64,000 nt of DNA from assembly GCA_017591395.1 (NCBI GenBank), contig WEDG01004538.1:106870-170869 (forward strand), given 5' to 3'. Numbering within the stretch: the first letter of the stretch is position 1; every line of letters starts with the position of its first letter. The translations under genes were made by a program, and so were the position numbers. The notes beneath the pieces are model-generated. The model was given only the letters and a program-made list of their open reading frames with translations, had not been told where the DNA came from and made no database searches. This document shows positions 11,901 to 24,129 of the stretch, one piece after another. This DNA comes from Schistocephalus solidus. Lineage: Eukaryota > Platyhelminthes > Cestoda > Diphyllobothriidea > Diphyllobothriidae.

Positions 11901-13344
11901 CCCTTGCTGCTTCGCAATGCGAGTTAAATAGCGCGGTCTAAATGTTTGCATCTACGTATTTCTGCATCTGAGTAAGACGATTTTTCCTACTAAAATGATT
12001 TTACTGGTCCAAATACTGTGGCCTCGGTTAGCCAGGCACGGCTTCTACTGAACTATTTGACAAGTCTTCGGCTTACAGGACTGTAAATTATCGTAGCGTG
12101 CGTTTACATCTTTAGTTAGTCCGACCGGGTGGCCTAGCAGTGTAACCTTGTTGAGGACCCTTAAAACTAATTAGTGCTATCACTACTACTGTGCTAAAAG
12201 GACAGTTAGGTTAAAAATAATACATCAGACAGTACTTTGTGCATTTGTACCCCAATGCAGTGGTGATCTTAGCGGCTGAATTAGACAATTGGGTAACGCG
12301 TACATCTGCTACACGCGTGCACAAGAACAATGTAACCATACGAGTGATCGGCCTTTTCAAGATCAAAGTCGATGTGAATAAACAAAATAGTCCAGTTCAG
12401 GTGGAGAAAAACAAAGAATTTGGGGAACAGCATACACGTACGTCAGATATAAGTTCACAGGAAATAAACGTGGAGCATTTTAAAACTTATTCGACACAAG
12501 ATAACAACGGCGTTTAACAGCATCTCCTCATTTCGATCCTGAACGACTTACGGATTCCTCTGTTTTTGTCAACTGCTGGTGGTTTGGTTGATCAGTAGGA
12601 AGGCATCGCGGTCGGATCTCCCCGCGCCTTGATGATCCTCACGGCCTTCTACGTCCCGTCCTCGCGTCCACTTAAAGTGTACTGTGGACGATTGCAGTGG
12701 GCTCCTCCTGTCTCGTCACATTCCCACCTCCTGGACGGTCGATTCTCCTGCCACCTCAAAAATATTATGAACGCAGCTACAGTGAATAGCCACGTTCGGT
12801 TCAGGAATTATCCCTTGACGAAGGTTTTAAAGCCTTATATACTCTCACCCGCAGGGGTTCCTGTCCCACACTAACTTTTACCTTCCTATGAGTAGCAGTT
12901 TTTCCATTTAAACACTAATATTAAATTAAATTTGAATGAGTATTTTTAACAGTTCATTGACTGTTTTTCATATAAGACTGCCTATTAGAAAAAAAACGGA
13001 ACACTCTACAATGTTGGCATATTCGCTGCACATTTCAATTGAAATTTCTTTTTATTTATTTTGAAATTATCCTTATGGGTTCTAAATAAAACAACTTATT
13101 TATTATTTACGAGCAGGGGAGACTGGGATGTTCGTTGCTGTCTTCTAAACTGTTTTAAACTAGTCGTATCCAACCCCAGATTTGGAAAACCTGGGATTTG
13201 AAATCAGGCTCTTTTGTTATTAGGCTTTAATTCCAGCACTCCATGACTGAGCCACGATAGCTTGTCCTGTCGGTAGATGCAGCGTAAATCTACTATCACT
13301 AAAAGATAATTTAAGCGCAAGTTGCCGATTCTGCGCCCGACAGT
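11901..13344. other. No gene recognised
   Basis: Open frames at 12239-12517 and 12629-12874 are not recognised. AT-rich at 12880-13110. Confidence 0.35.
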
Positions 13345-13804
13345 TCGACCGTCGATTTCGATGAGGTCCACCGTATGCTCCACGGAAGGGTAGTGCAGGG
13401 ACGGTGACTTGCGCGTGAATTAGTGATAGTAGCCTTGCGCTGCAGCTACCGCACTCTCTCCTCCTCCCCCCCACCTGAGCCCGGGGTCAAGACAAAGTCA
13501 AGAAGACCGGAGATGGGAGAGGGCGCCGGTGGCTGGCGCGGCCGGAGCCGCCCCTGGGTGTAGCACCACACCTGGCTCGGGTCCCACGGAGTGGGAGTGC
13601 CATAAAGGCCACAGTAAGAAGGAGCCATTGCAGCCTGATTCTCAGTCCGCCAGTCAGCCACTCCACACAAAACACACATTGGGCTAACCACGCGCTCCGA
13701 TTTATACCGTCAGTTGGCAACCTTGCAAGCCACGGCATTTAGCGCACCGTGATAGTCTAAAGCGCGTCAGATTGTTTATAGTGAGGAAAATACGCTGAGC
13801 TCTC

Positions 13805-13837
<33 letters not shown>

Positions 13838-16525
13838 CCCCATTATCAAACCACCATCCGAGCCAGTCGGTTGTCTGATGTGGAAGTGGGCGCATTGGCT
13901 GACGGATCGGCGTACCCGTCTTCACGTGCCACAGTACGACCTGGCCCCGATAACGCACACACCAGGGTTTACTTACCCAGGGGATATGGAGGAGCCATCG
14001 CCGTCTGACTCAGAGTCCACGGGTCAGCCACTCGACACAAACAGCACATACACTGGGCCGACGGCGTGGTCTGGTGTAAGCGTCAGATTGGCAGCCTTCC
14101 AAGCCACGGTATCTAGGAAACCGTTATTTGATCAGGTAAATTAGGATGATTGTGAGGGTGTTGTCTATGTATTAGTATGGATGGTGTGCGCTGATGTGGC
14201 TTAGCCTCCGGTGGTTTACCGCAGGTTGTTGTGGAGGCGCATGTGTCTTAATAGGCCCATGTGGTGTGTAAATGTGCGGGAGCAGTGAGGGCAGTGTAGG
14301 CGGGCGCGATGACTGTATGTCGAAGCCCCAGGCACTGGTTCCCCAGCCTCCATGCGATGGATTCCCAGGTAACCGACCAGGCCGATGCGTGAGTTGAAGT
14401 TGCGGTCGCACTGAGGACAGTTTAGGAGAGAGTCCAAATCGCTGATAGTAGTGGTGGTGGTTGCGGTGGTGGGGGGAACCAGGCGTTGAGTATTCGGCTG
14501 GGGTCGTTATGATGGTGGGAATAATGGAATTGATGCCAGGGGTGAGGGTGGGGGAGTCTGAAGGAGGGTTGGCAGAATTTGATGTAGAAGTTGGAATTGA
14601 CGTATTGTTGGTGCATTGCGTCCGAAGATGTCCAACCAGGCCGATTCGCGCGTGGAAGATGCGTTGACAGCGTGGGCATGCTGGCAGGGCCTGGGCATTA
14701 GCGGTGTTGGTCCGGGGTGCTGGTGCCTTTCGTGCCGCTCTTTTGGCCTTGGCGGCGGCGATCCAATTTTGCCTCATAGATCGCTGAACCAGTCTCACGG
14801 ATCTTCTACATGCCGGTCTATCCTGGGCAAGGTCCTCCCAGGTCGCCGGGTTGATTTGTAGTTGCTTCAGATATTTCTTCAAAGTGTCCTTTGTAGCGTC
14901 GTGTTTGACCTCCATGTCGACGAGTTCCCGTAGTGACATCGGCATAGAAAAGTCGTTTGGAAGTCGCTCGTCGTCCATTCTTACCAGGTGGCCGCTCCAT
15001 CGCAGTTGCACTTACCTCAGCATGGCGTGCATACTTAGGATTCCGGTCCGCTCCTAGTATTTCGTGTCCAAGATCCTGTCTTCTCATCGCAGGTTCAGTA
15101 TTCTGTGGAGGCAGCTGAGATGGAAGGGATTCAGCTTCCTGTCTTGGTTCGAGTAGACGGTCCAGGTTTCCGCTCCGTAAAGGAGTGTTGTAAAGACGAC
15201 GGCCTTTTACACCTTCAGTTTGGTGTTCAGGTGAATACCGTGGCGATTCCACATGGAGGCCTGCAGCCGGATGAAGGCCTGACTAGCTTTGGGGATCCAT
15301 TGTGCAACCTCGTCATCGATTCTCGTGTTGCGTGACAGCGTGCTTCCTAGATAAGCGAAGGTTTCCACGTTTTGAGTTGAGCACCGTTGACATTGATTCG
15401 GGGAGCATTGTATTCCGCGCTGGGTGGCGGCTGGTGCATGACAACCGTTTCGGCTGTACTGATTGTTAATCCGAAATCGGCGCAGCCTTCGGCGAAGAGG
15501 TCCATGCCCCTTTGCATGTCCTCCTCCGTCACGGTGTTAAGGGCGCAGTCGTCCGCGAAGAGCAAGTCATGGACTGTAGTCGTAGACACGCGCGTTGGAG
15601 CCTGCAAACGCCGACTGTTGAGAAGGTGTCCGTCAGTTCTATAGGCGATGCGGATACCAGGCTGCTCATCACGGTAGGCGTCCATCAGCATAGCCGAGAA
15701 CATGAGACTGAGCAGGGTGAGAGCCAATACGCAGCCCTGCTACACTCCGTTGGTCACTGCGAATGCTTCGGATACCGTCCCGTTGTTAATGACGCGCGCC
15801 ATAATCCCGTCATGAAGCTGATGCACCATGTGCGTGAACCGCTAATGACAGCCGAATTTCTGCATGATATTCCACAGTCCATCGCGATTCACCGTTTCAA
15901 AGGCTTCTGTCAGATCCACGAAGGTAGTGTATAGGTAAGTTCGCATCTCCTGGCAGTTCTATTGTAGTTGGCGGGCGGCAAAGATCACGTCGGTTGTTCC
16001 GCGGTGTCGGCGGAAGCCACATTGGCTTTGCGGGAGCAGGCCCTGCTCTAGGTGACCGTTAAGACTATTGAGAAGGATACGGGCGAAGATCTTCCCGTCG
16101 ATGTTGAGCAACGAGATGCCTCTGTGATTATCACAGAGTTGCCGGTTCCCCTTCCGTTTGTAGAGATGGACGATGGTCGCGTCTTTGAAATCTTGAGGAA
16201 ATTGTAATTGGCACCACATCTCCTGGAAGAGGGTTATGATTTCGGCAATCAGTCAGGGCCCACCGTGCTTGTAGACTTCCAGTAGGATTGCGTCGGATTT
16301 CGGTGCTTTACCACTGGAAATCTGCTGCACGGCCCGGATGGTTTCTGGTAGGGAAGGCGGCAGATCCAGGTCATTGTTCGTGTCCACTTGAGGTAGTTGG
16401 TCAATGGCAGCATCGGAGATGGCTGATGAGCAATAAAGGACACTTCTGATGTGCTCGGCCCAGCGCTTCAGAATGTGCGATTTCTCTGTCAGCAGTGTTG
16501 TGCCGTCATAGCTGAGCAGCGCAGT
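13345..16525 (-). mobile_element. LINE copy A, 5'-truncated (RT to 3' UTR); left arm of a large inverted duplication
   Basis: Reading on the minus strand from 16525: RT N-terminal part, RT core, zinc-finger tail (to about 14215), then the long 3' UTR to 13345. It lacks the endonuclease and 5' UTR. It mirrors 18345-21735 almost base for base, including the same two stop codons in the RT, and has extra stops of its own. Confidence 0.85.
14172..16525 (-). pseudogene. Broken LINE reverse transcriptase with zinc-finger tail (copy A)
   Basis: Recognisable RT motifs: DATIVHLYKRKGNRQLC and NHRGISLLNIDGK, QCGFRRHRGTTD, a B motif with Lys changed to a stop (GV*QGC), the catalytic LLFADDCALN, then YLGSTLS near 15350. 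Shared stops follow GP (near 16255) and FGCH (near 15845). A private TAG follows ARQLQ (near 15960). A 279-codon open stretch (14172-15011) holds the thumb and connection region, a CCHC finger (CPRCQRIF, 12 residues on to H, then C) and Ser/Pro/Thr-rich linker. In vivo role: target-primed reverse transcription of LINE RNA. This copy cannot make an intact enzyme. Confidence 0.85.
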
Positions 16526-16540
16526 GAGCACATATTTCAT

Positions 16541-19500
16541 TTGGTCGCTCCATTTGTCTCGTACAGGTGGTGAGTGCTCCAGTGGCCGCCTTTAACTGGT
16601 AACTAACTCTCACCTGTGTCTCCTCGAAGAAGGGTTCTTCCCAGCGGCCACACCCCGGGCAACCGTCACGACCGGCGTGCTAAACCAGGTGAGGGTCTCC
16701 GGTGTTGTGTGTGACTCCACACCCGGTATGTCTGACCCACGAACTTCCCACCTCAACCCATCTCAAAAATTCATACGGTGGGGGCAACAGCAACCCCGTA
16801 GGCGGTCCAGGCCAAATCGGGTCGCTCTCCCACTAAAACAAAACCTATAGTGGAGTTCGGCAGCCGTCTGGGATGTCTGAGTAGCCGTGTTTAGGGACAG
16901 CACTGCTTGCATCCTCGCGGAGGACGGGGCCAGAAAAGGTGCCCTTAACCAACGCTGGTTCTCACGTCTTTGGCAGCAGGGCGAAAATCGCAAATCGCAA
17001 AATACAAGGTCGTAAAACTAAAACAAATAATAATACCCCCGTCCCCATCCCCCACGCCATACCCTCCGGGCTGCTCGGGTGAGTCCACTCACACTAGCAG
17101 CCTGGAATGTTCGTTCCCTTTTAGACAATCCGAGGAGGACGGTGCTAGTCGCCCGGGAACTGGCGCACTATGAGGTGCACATTACTGCTCTCAGTGAGAC
17201 CAGATTCTCTGAGCATGGTCAGCTGGAGGAGGTGGGTGCCGGCTACACCTTCTTCTGGAGCGACCGGCCACAGGCAGAGCGACGTGACCCTGGTGTTGCC
17301 TTTGCCATCCGGAACTATATCGGGGGCGTCTGCCCTGTCTGCCGCAGGGTATCAATGATCGCCTGATGAGCCTCCGCCTGCCTCTTCGGGGAGACGAGTT
17401 CGCCACCATCATCAGCGCCTACGCTCCCTCAATGACGAGCTCTGATGCGGCGAAGGACAAATTCTACAAGGGCCTGCACGCCCTGCTGGCGACTTTGTCG
17501 AAGGTGGACAAGGTAATTGTCCTTGGTGACTTCAACGCCCGCGTCGGGACGAACCATGCTGCCTGGCAGGGATTGCTGGGTCTCGGTAGCTGTAAAGATA
17601 ACGGCCTCCTTCTTCTGCGCACGTGTGTGCAACACCTTCTCCTGCAGACCAACACTTTCTTTCGTCTTCCGACGCGGGAGAAGGCCACGTGGATGCACCC
17701 TCGGTCGCGGCGCTGGCATCTGCTGTACTATGTTCTCGTCCGGAGGCGAGATCGACAGGACGTGCTGGTAACCAACGCGATCCGCGATGCCGTTAGTTGG
17801 ACGGATCACTGCCTCGTCATCTCCCAGATGAAGCTCCGACTTCAACCCCGACGAAGGCCCCAAGGTAAGCGACCAACAGGTAAGTTAAATACTATTTTCT
17901 TAAATTAACCTGCTCACTGTTTGGATCTCAGCAATCAAATAGCCAAGAAACTGGAGAAACTGCAGGCTCCAGATAATAACGCCACCGTGGAAACACGATG
18001 GTGCCAACTGCGAAATGTTATCCAGTCAACCACCCTCGAAGTCCTCGGACGCGCACGCCATCAACACCAGGACTATTTTGACGACAATGACGCCGACATC
18101 AGCAACTTACTCGCGGAGAAGAATGTACTACACAAAGCCTACATGGACCTTCGGACTGCCACCACCAAAGCAGCCTTCTTCAGATGCCGCCGCCTTGTAC
18201 GGCAACGGCTGCGGAAGATGCAGGACACCTGGATGATCCGAAAAGCTGAGGAAATCCAGGTGTATGCGGACTGAAATTAAATGAAAAACGTTTTCAATTC
18301 CATCTAGGGCATATTCGGACCCTGTATCAAGGGGACCGCATCGCTGCTCAGCTCTGACGGCACAACACTGCTGACGGAGAAATCGCACATTCTGAAGCGC
18401 TGGGCCGAGCACGTCAAAAGTGTCCTTTATAGCTCTTCAGCCATCTCCGATGCTGCCATTGACCAACTACCTCAAGTGGACACGAACAATGACCTGGATC
18501 TGCCGCCTTCCCTACCAGAAACCATCCGGGCCGTGCAGCAGATTTCCAGTGGTAAAGCACCGAAATCCGACGCAATCCTACTGGAAGTCTACAAGCACGG
18601 TGGGCCCTGACTGATTGCCGAAATCATAACCCTCTTCCAGGAGATGTGGTGCCAATTACAATTTCCTCAAGATTTCAAAGACGCGACCATCGTCCATCTC
18701 TACAAACGGAAGGGGAACCGGCAACTCTGTGATAATCACAGAGGCATCTCGTTGCTCAACATCGACGGGAAGATCTTCGCCCGTATCCTTCTCAATCGTC
18801 TTAACGGTCACCTAGAGCAGGGCCTGCTCCCGCAAAGCCAATGTGGCTTCCGCCGACACCGTGGAACAACCGACATGATCTTTGCCGCCCGCCAACTACA
18901 AGAGAAGTGCCAGGAGATGCGAACTCACCTATACACTACCTTCGTGGATCTGACAGAAGCCTTTGAAACGGTGAATCGCGATGGACTGTGGAATATCATG
19001 CAGAAATTCGGCTGTCATTAGCGGTTCACGCACATGGTGCGTCAGCTTCATGACAGGATGATGGCGCGCGTCACTGACAACGGGACGGTATCCGAAGCAT
19101 TCGCAGTGACAAACGGAGTGAAGCAGGGCTGCGTACTGGCCCCCACCCTCTTCAGTCTCATGTTCTCGGCTATGCTGATGGACGCCTACCGTGATGAGCA
19201 GCCTGGTATCCGCATCGCCTACAGAACTGACGGGCACCTTCTCAACAGTCGGCGTATGCAGGCTCCAACGCGCGTGTCTACGACTACAGTCCATGACTTG
19301 CTCTTCGCGGACGACAGCGCCCTTAACACCGTGACGGAGGAGGACATGCAAAGGAGCATTGACCTCTTCGCCGAAGGCTGCGCCGATTTCGGATTAACAA
19401 TCAGTACAGCCGAAACGGTTGTCATGCACCAGCCGCCACCCAGCGCGGAATACAATGCTCCCCGAATCAATGTCAACGGTGCTGAACTCAAAAACGTGGA

Positions 19501-21735
19501 AACCTTCGCTTATCTAGGAAGCACGCTGTCACGCAACACGAGAATCGATGACGAGGTTGCACAATGGATCCCCAAAGCTAGTCAGGCCTTCATCCGGCTG
19601 CAGGCCTCCATGTGGAATCGCCACGGTATTCACCTGAACACCAAACTGAATATGTACAAGGCCGTCGTCTTGACAACACTCCTTTACGGAGCGGAAACCT
19701 GGACCGTCTACTCGAACCAAGACAGGAAGCTGAATCACTTCCATCTCAGCTGCCTCCGCAGAATACTGAACCTGCGATGGGAAGACAGGATCCCGGACAC
19801 GAAATACGAGGAGCGGACCGGAATCCTCAGTATGCACGCCATGCTGAGGCAAGTGCAACTGCGATGGAGCGGCCACCTGGTATGAGTGGACGACGAGCGC
19901 TTACCAAAACGACTTTTCTATGTCGATGTCACTACGGGTACTCGCCGACATGGAGGCAAAACACGACGCTACAAGGACACTTTGAAGAAATATCTGAAGC
20001 AACTACAAATCAACCCGGCGACCTGGGAGGACCTCGCCCAGGGTAGACCGGCATGTAGAAGATCCGTGAGACTGGTTCAGCGATATATGAGGCAAAATGG
20101 ATCGCCGCCGCCAAGGCCAAAAGAGCGGCACGAAAGGCACCAGCAACGCGGACCAACACCGCTGATGCTCAGGCCCTGCCAGCATGCCTGCGCTGTCAAC
20201 GCATCATCCACGCGCGAATCGGCCTGGTTGGACATCTTCAGACGAAATGCACCAACAATACGACAATTCCAACTTCTACATCAAATTCTGCCAACCCTTC
20301 TTCAGACTCCCGCACCCTTACTCCTGGCATCAATTCAATTACTCCCACCATGATAGAGACCCCATCCGAATACTCATCACCTATTACCCCCACCACCGCA
20401 ACCACCACCTCCTTCGCTGTCACTACTTATATCACCACCACCAGCGATGGGGACTCTCTCCTTAACTGTCCTCGTTGTGACCACACATTCACCTCACTCA
20501 TTGGCCTGATCGGTCACTTGCAAATCCACGGTACATAGACTTGTGAACCAGTACCTGGGGCAACAAAACACAGCATAAATCGCCGCCTCCACTGCCCTCA
20601 CTGTCCTCGTGCATTCACTCATCACATAGGCCTATTTGGTCACATACGCTTCCGTGACAGTGGAAGTCACCACAATGCCGTCAACTCCGATACCCCATGC
20701 ACACCCTCTGTTCCAGCCATTCTTACCGCCACTTTAACCCCCACTTCCATGAATGACATCCCCCCAGCCTCTCCTGGTTTCTCCTGCCCACACTGCACCC
20801 GCAACTTCAACTGACCTCATAGGCCTATTAGGACACATGCGCCTCCACGATAACCTGCGGTAAACCACCGGAGGCTTAGCCACATCAGCGCACACCATCC
20901 ATACTAATACATAGACAACACCCTCACAATCATCATAATGTACCTGATCAAATCACGGTGTCCTGGATACCGTGGCTTGGATGGCTGTCAATTTGACGCT
21001 TACACCAGACCACGCCGTCGGCCCAGTGTATGTGCTGTGTGTGTCGAGTGGCTGACCAGTGAACTGGGAGTCAGACGGCGATGGCTCCTCCATATCCCCT
21101 GGGTAAGCAAACCCTGGTGTGTGCGTTATCGGGGCCAGATCGTGCCGTTGCGCGTGAAGACGGGTACGCCGATCCGTCAGCCAATGCGCCCACTTCCACA
21201 TCAGACAACCGACTGGCTCGGATGGTGGTCTGATTATGGGGGTGTGGGAGGGAGAGAGAGTGAGGTCGAGAGCTCAGCGTATTTTCCTCACTATAAACAA
21301 TCTGACGCGCTTTAAACTATCACGGTGCGCTAAATGCCGTGGCTTGCAAGGTTGCCAACTGACGGTATAAATCGGAGCGCGTGGTTAGCCCAATGCGTGT
21401 TTTGTGTGGAGTGGCTGACTGGCGGACTGAGAATCAGGCTGCAATGGCTCCTTCTTACTGTGGCCTTTATGGCACTCCCACTCCGTGGGACCCGAGCCAG
21501 GTGTGGTGCTACACCCAGGGGCGGCTCCGGCCGTGCCAGCCACCTGCACCCTCTCCCATCTCCGGTCTTCTTGATTCTGTCTTGACACCGGGCTCAGATG
21601 GGGGGAGGAGGAGAGAGTGCGGTAGCTGCAGCGCAAGGCTACTATCACGTAAATCTAATTCACGTGGAATTCACCGTCTCTGCACCACCTGGTCTGGAGC
21701 ATACAGTGGACCTCTTCGTAATCGACGGCTGAACT
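16541..21735 (+). mobile_element. LINE copy B, near full length (5' UTR, endonuclease, RT, zinc-finger tail, 3' UTR)
   Basis: The 5' end starts TTGGTCGCTCCATTTGTCTC, the same start as at 38334, 45297 (minus) and 63590. 5' UTR to about 17078, endonuclease 17079-17880, linker 17921-18274, RT 18400-19885, zinc-finger tail 19886-20870, 3' UTR 20940-21735. It meets copy A head-to-head at about 16530. No target-site duplication could be confirmed. Confidence 0.9.
17079..20870 (+). pseudogene. LINE polyprotein, endonuclease-RT-zinc-finger, broken (copy B)
   Basis: Endonuclease (APE type): [25 protein letters not shown] and SWTDHCLV supply the catalytic Asn, Glu, Asp-x-Asn and Asp-His. The frame shifts near 17345. 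RT: KGNRQLCDNHRGISLLN, GFRRHRGTTD, FVDLTEAFETV (A), [13 protein letters not shown] (B), [10 protein letters not shown] (C), [11 protein letters not shown]. Stops at 18274, 18608 and 19018 and an ATG-less restart after HLV (19885) break it. The tail has a CCHC finger (CLRCQRIIHARIG, with the first Cys preceded by PA) and several C2H2-like fingers, some out of frame. No ATG is evident just before the endonuclease. Closest known class: RTE/jockey-like non-LTR elements; the exact clade is uncertain. Confidence 0.88.
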
Positions 21736-22274
21736 GTTGTATAGGTGACTAATTGAAGGCCCCCACTTAAGAGGGCAGGAGGACGGTTGTGTCGACAAAG
21801 TTTTTCGGTTGCGTTTCAGGGTACATGCAACTCAGCAGGTAGTAGCAGTCAGTATTATTATGTTTTCCTCTTGAGATGATTCCAAATTATCCCGATGTCC
21901 TGATAGGCCGCCTGGTCATCTTGGCGACAGCAGACCGTTCCCTCACCTCGTGGACCCCGCGCTAGGTTGTCGACTAAGTGTATCGTGATTCGCTATAGGA
22001 ACTAGGCTAGCGTCGCTTATTATGATCCCAGAATACTAACGTCAGCCCGAGTCCGATTGTTTATTGCCCATTGGATAACAACGAGAGAGAATGTCAGTGA
22101 GTGAAAAGGGTTCGGTGACAACCTCATAAACCTCGATTTTCTCACTGCTATCGCACTCCCGTCAATTACAGTGACTTACCGTGAGTAAAAATAACTATGA
22201 ATATGCTTGGACAAATATTAAATTCCAAGAAATGTCAAAATTTCCGTTTTTTTATTTTTCAGAAGACAAATTAC
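21736..22274. other. No gene recognised
   Basis: Nothing supportable seen. Confidence 0.35.
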
Positions 22275-22440
22275 CCCCGTAGAGGGGCACTCACTGATCG
22301 TGTTACGAACCTACTCGGGCCCCGGCATCAGCCGCACACCGGCTAGTACTATAGACAGAATAACGTAAACAAAAAAGACAAGGGATATTGAAATGGCTAG
22401 TTCTGGCCTAGTTTCCGTCATCATCCAGCTTCAGGGATTG
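22275..22440 (-). mobile_element. tRNA-SINE body fragment
   Basis: Minus strand: GTGAGTGCCCCTCTAC tail, GGCTAGTACTATAGAC, TCCCTTGTCTTTTTTG and a degenerate hammerhead-like body (GATGATGACGG..CCAGAA). No tRNA head visible. Confidence 0.6.
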
Positions 22441-22560
22441 CAAAACCCGGGGTTGTGTATGGCTGGTTGATGATGGTGAAGAAGTTAGAAATGGCCATTC
22501 CGGTCTCCCTTTTCATTGCCCAAATTACCATTCTCTTGAATGACTTGAAACTCAAAAAGG
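22441..22560 (+). mobile_element. tRNA-SINE body fragment, opposite orientation to the previous one
   Basis: GTGTATGGCTGGTTGATGA, GAAATGGCCATTCCGGTCTC, CCCAAATTACCATTCT: the body portion only, abutting the minus-strand copy. Confidence 0.6.
22461..22505 (+). ncRNA. Hammerhead-like fold in SINE (variant core)
   Basis: GGCTGG (22461-22466) can pair with CCGGTC (22500-22505) using wobbles. The core is TTGATGA (22467-22473) and GAAA (22488-22491), then the self-complementary ATGGCCAT helix III. The C to T change at core position 3 and a weak stem II predict little activity. Spacing is identical to 50461-50505. Confidence 0.4.
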
Positions 22561-23301
22561 TGGGTCAGCGCAATTATCTTTGAGACAATCTCCTTCTGAG
22601 TGGAGAGGACCCCGTGAGATTGAAACTGCTGAGCCTATACAGGAGGGGTAGTGGACTAACGAAAACCGTAAAGAGGCGTTGGGGATCAGCGCTTGTATGG
22701 TTACCATGACGGACCAGCGAGAAACATGATGCGGTCATCCGCATGTGAACATTAGATCATACAGAATAAACGCGTGGAAAACACATTCTGTTAATAATCA
22801 TGAAGTGTGCGTTACTGCATCTTATGGATGATGCCGCTCCCTTCCCCACATGAAGCGCAGCCTCTTCAACCGTTTCAGGCAAAAGCTGGGAGTAAATCGT
22901 TCTCCTGGCCAGGCTGACCTATGAATCTCTATCCTACTGGACGCGATACTTGGGTTGCAAGTTTCCAAAGTTCCTGAGTCATCCACCTTCGTCAACTCAC
23001 ATTTTTATCATCCCATTGATGTGAATGTAGGGGGAGAAAAATTTGTTTGTTCAAAGCAGCCCCTCAGGTGGATATGGGTAAGATGGCGGATCCTGTTCTC
23101 ATTAGGGCAGCCCCGGTTGTCTTTCTCTGCTCAATTTCAGGCAGTATATCCAGTGGGGGGCTCTATCATTGAAAATTAATTTTTCGTTTCCCTCACCGGG
23201 GATGATTGGAAGAAGGTTTAGCAAGCACAACTGTACAATCAGCAAATTCTTTTTCTCCTCATCTCCCATGCCCTCGTCTATTTTAGTCCACTTTTATCTC
23301 T
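22561..23301. other. No gene recognised
   Basis: Nothing supportable seen. Confidence 0.35.
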
Positions 23302-23400
23302 AAGGCAAAGAGAGAGACAGATATGCATACGCTTTATTTTGAACGTATCATTCAACATTTGCAGCAAAAACACTGGCTTCATTCACTGAGACCATAATGT
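23302..23400 (+). repeat. GA-anchored dispersed repeat, 5' fragment
   Basis: GAGAGAGACAG, CGCTTTATTTTGAACG, GCAGCAAAAACAC, TTCATTCACTG: the first part of the family at 25228-25680. The similarity then fades. Confidence 0.5.
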
Positions 23401-23796
23401 AACAGAACCAAAGGGCTAAAACTGGACATCTAAAGGGGATACAATTGCAATCACAGTTGCTGGCTAGCTATCTCTTTACACGTAAGATAGCGGGCTAGAA
23501 ACGGTAGTACAGAACGCTGGTATGCCGATGTTAGTCAAAATATATATCGGAAGCCTCGGTGCATGAGACGGAAAGATGTCACAGCAACTAGGTCAGAGTG
23601 GAGGGATGGACAACATCGTAAAGAATTCAATCAGAGAATTGTTTAACTGTTGTGAAGTTCCGTTCTATTACTGTATCCAATAAAACAATATAAGAAACAC
23701 CGGCATCAGAAGAGAGCATTCCGCCACTTTTCCCTCAGATGGACACCCCATCTTAGTCAGTGAAGACGTAGAATCAGACGGCTGACGGGCTTGTAA

Positions 23797-24105
23797 ATCA
23801 GACTCACCCCCACTCTGTGGGATCCGAGCCAGGTGTGGTGGCACGCCCAGGGGCGGCTCCGGCCGCGCCAGCCACCTGTGCCCTCTCCCATCTCCGGTCT
23901 TCTTGACTGTGTCATGAGACCGGGCTCAGGTGGGGGAGGAGAAGAGAGTGCGGTAACGTTGAGTGCCGCGGTTGGAAGGTTGCCAACTGACAATTGCACT
24001 CAGACCTCGCAGTTAGTCCAATGTGTGTTGTGTGGAGTGGCTGACTGGTGGTCTGAGAGTCAGGCTGCGATGGCTCCTTCTTAACGTGACCTCTGGCTAT
24101 CTCAC
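23797..24105 (+). mobile_element. Two joined LINE 3' UTR fragments
   Basis: CTCTGTGGGATCCGAGCCAG through the CCGGTCTTCTTGACTGTG block, then a jump at about 23957 back to GTTGGAAGGTTGCCAACTGA and GTGGAGTGGCTGACTGG. Confidence 0.75.
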
Positions 24106-24129
24106 ACATGTGAGATGTAAGCCGTTCAA

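Larger units (their letters stand above)
13345..21735. repeat. Large inverted duplication: arms 13345-16525 and 18345-21735
   Basis: The two arms are reverse complements by eye over most of 3.2 kb, sharing nonsense codons. The spacer of about 1.8 kb is the 5' UTR and endonuclease of copy B. The right arm is about 210 bases longer because of an additional zinc-finger module near 20600-20810. Confidence 0.8.

Noticed and set aside
17921..18274. Separate small gene between endonuclease and RT
   Set aside because: It is the pre-RT linker of the LINE polyprotein (WCQLRxxxQST..LGRARHQHQ), also present in copies C and H.
18420..20870. Host C2H2 zinc-finger gene
   Set aside because: The fingers are contiguous with LINE RT sequence in every copy and recur with the same 3' UTR.
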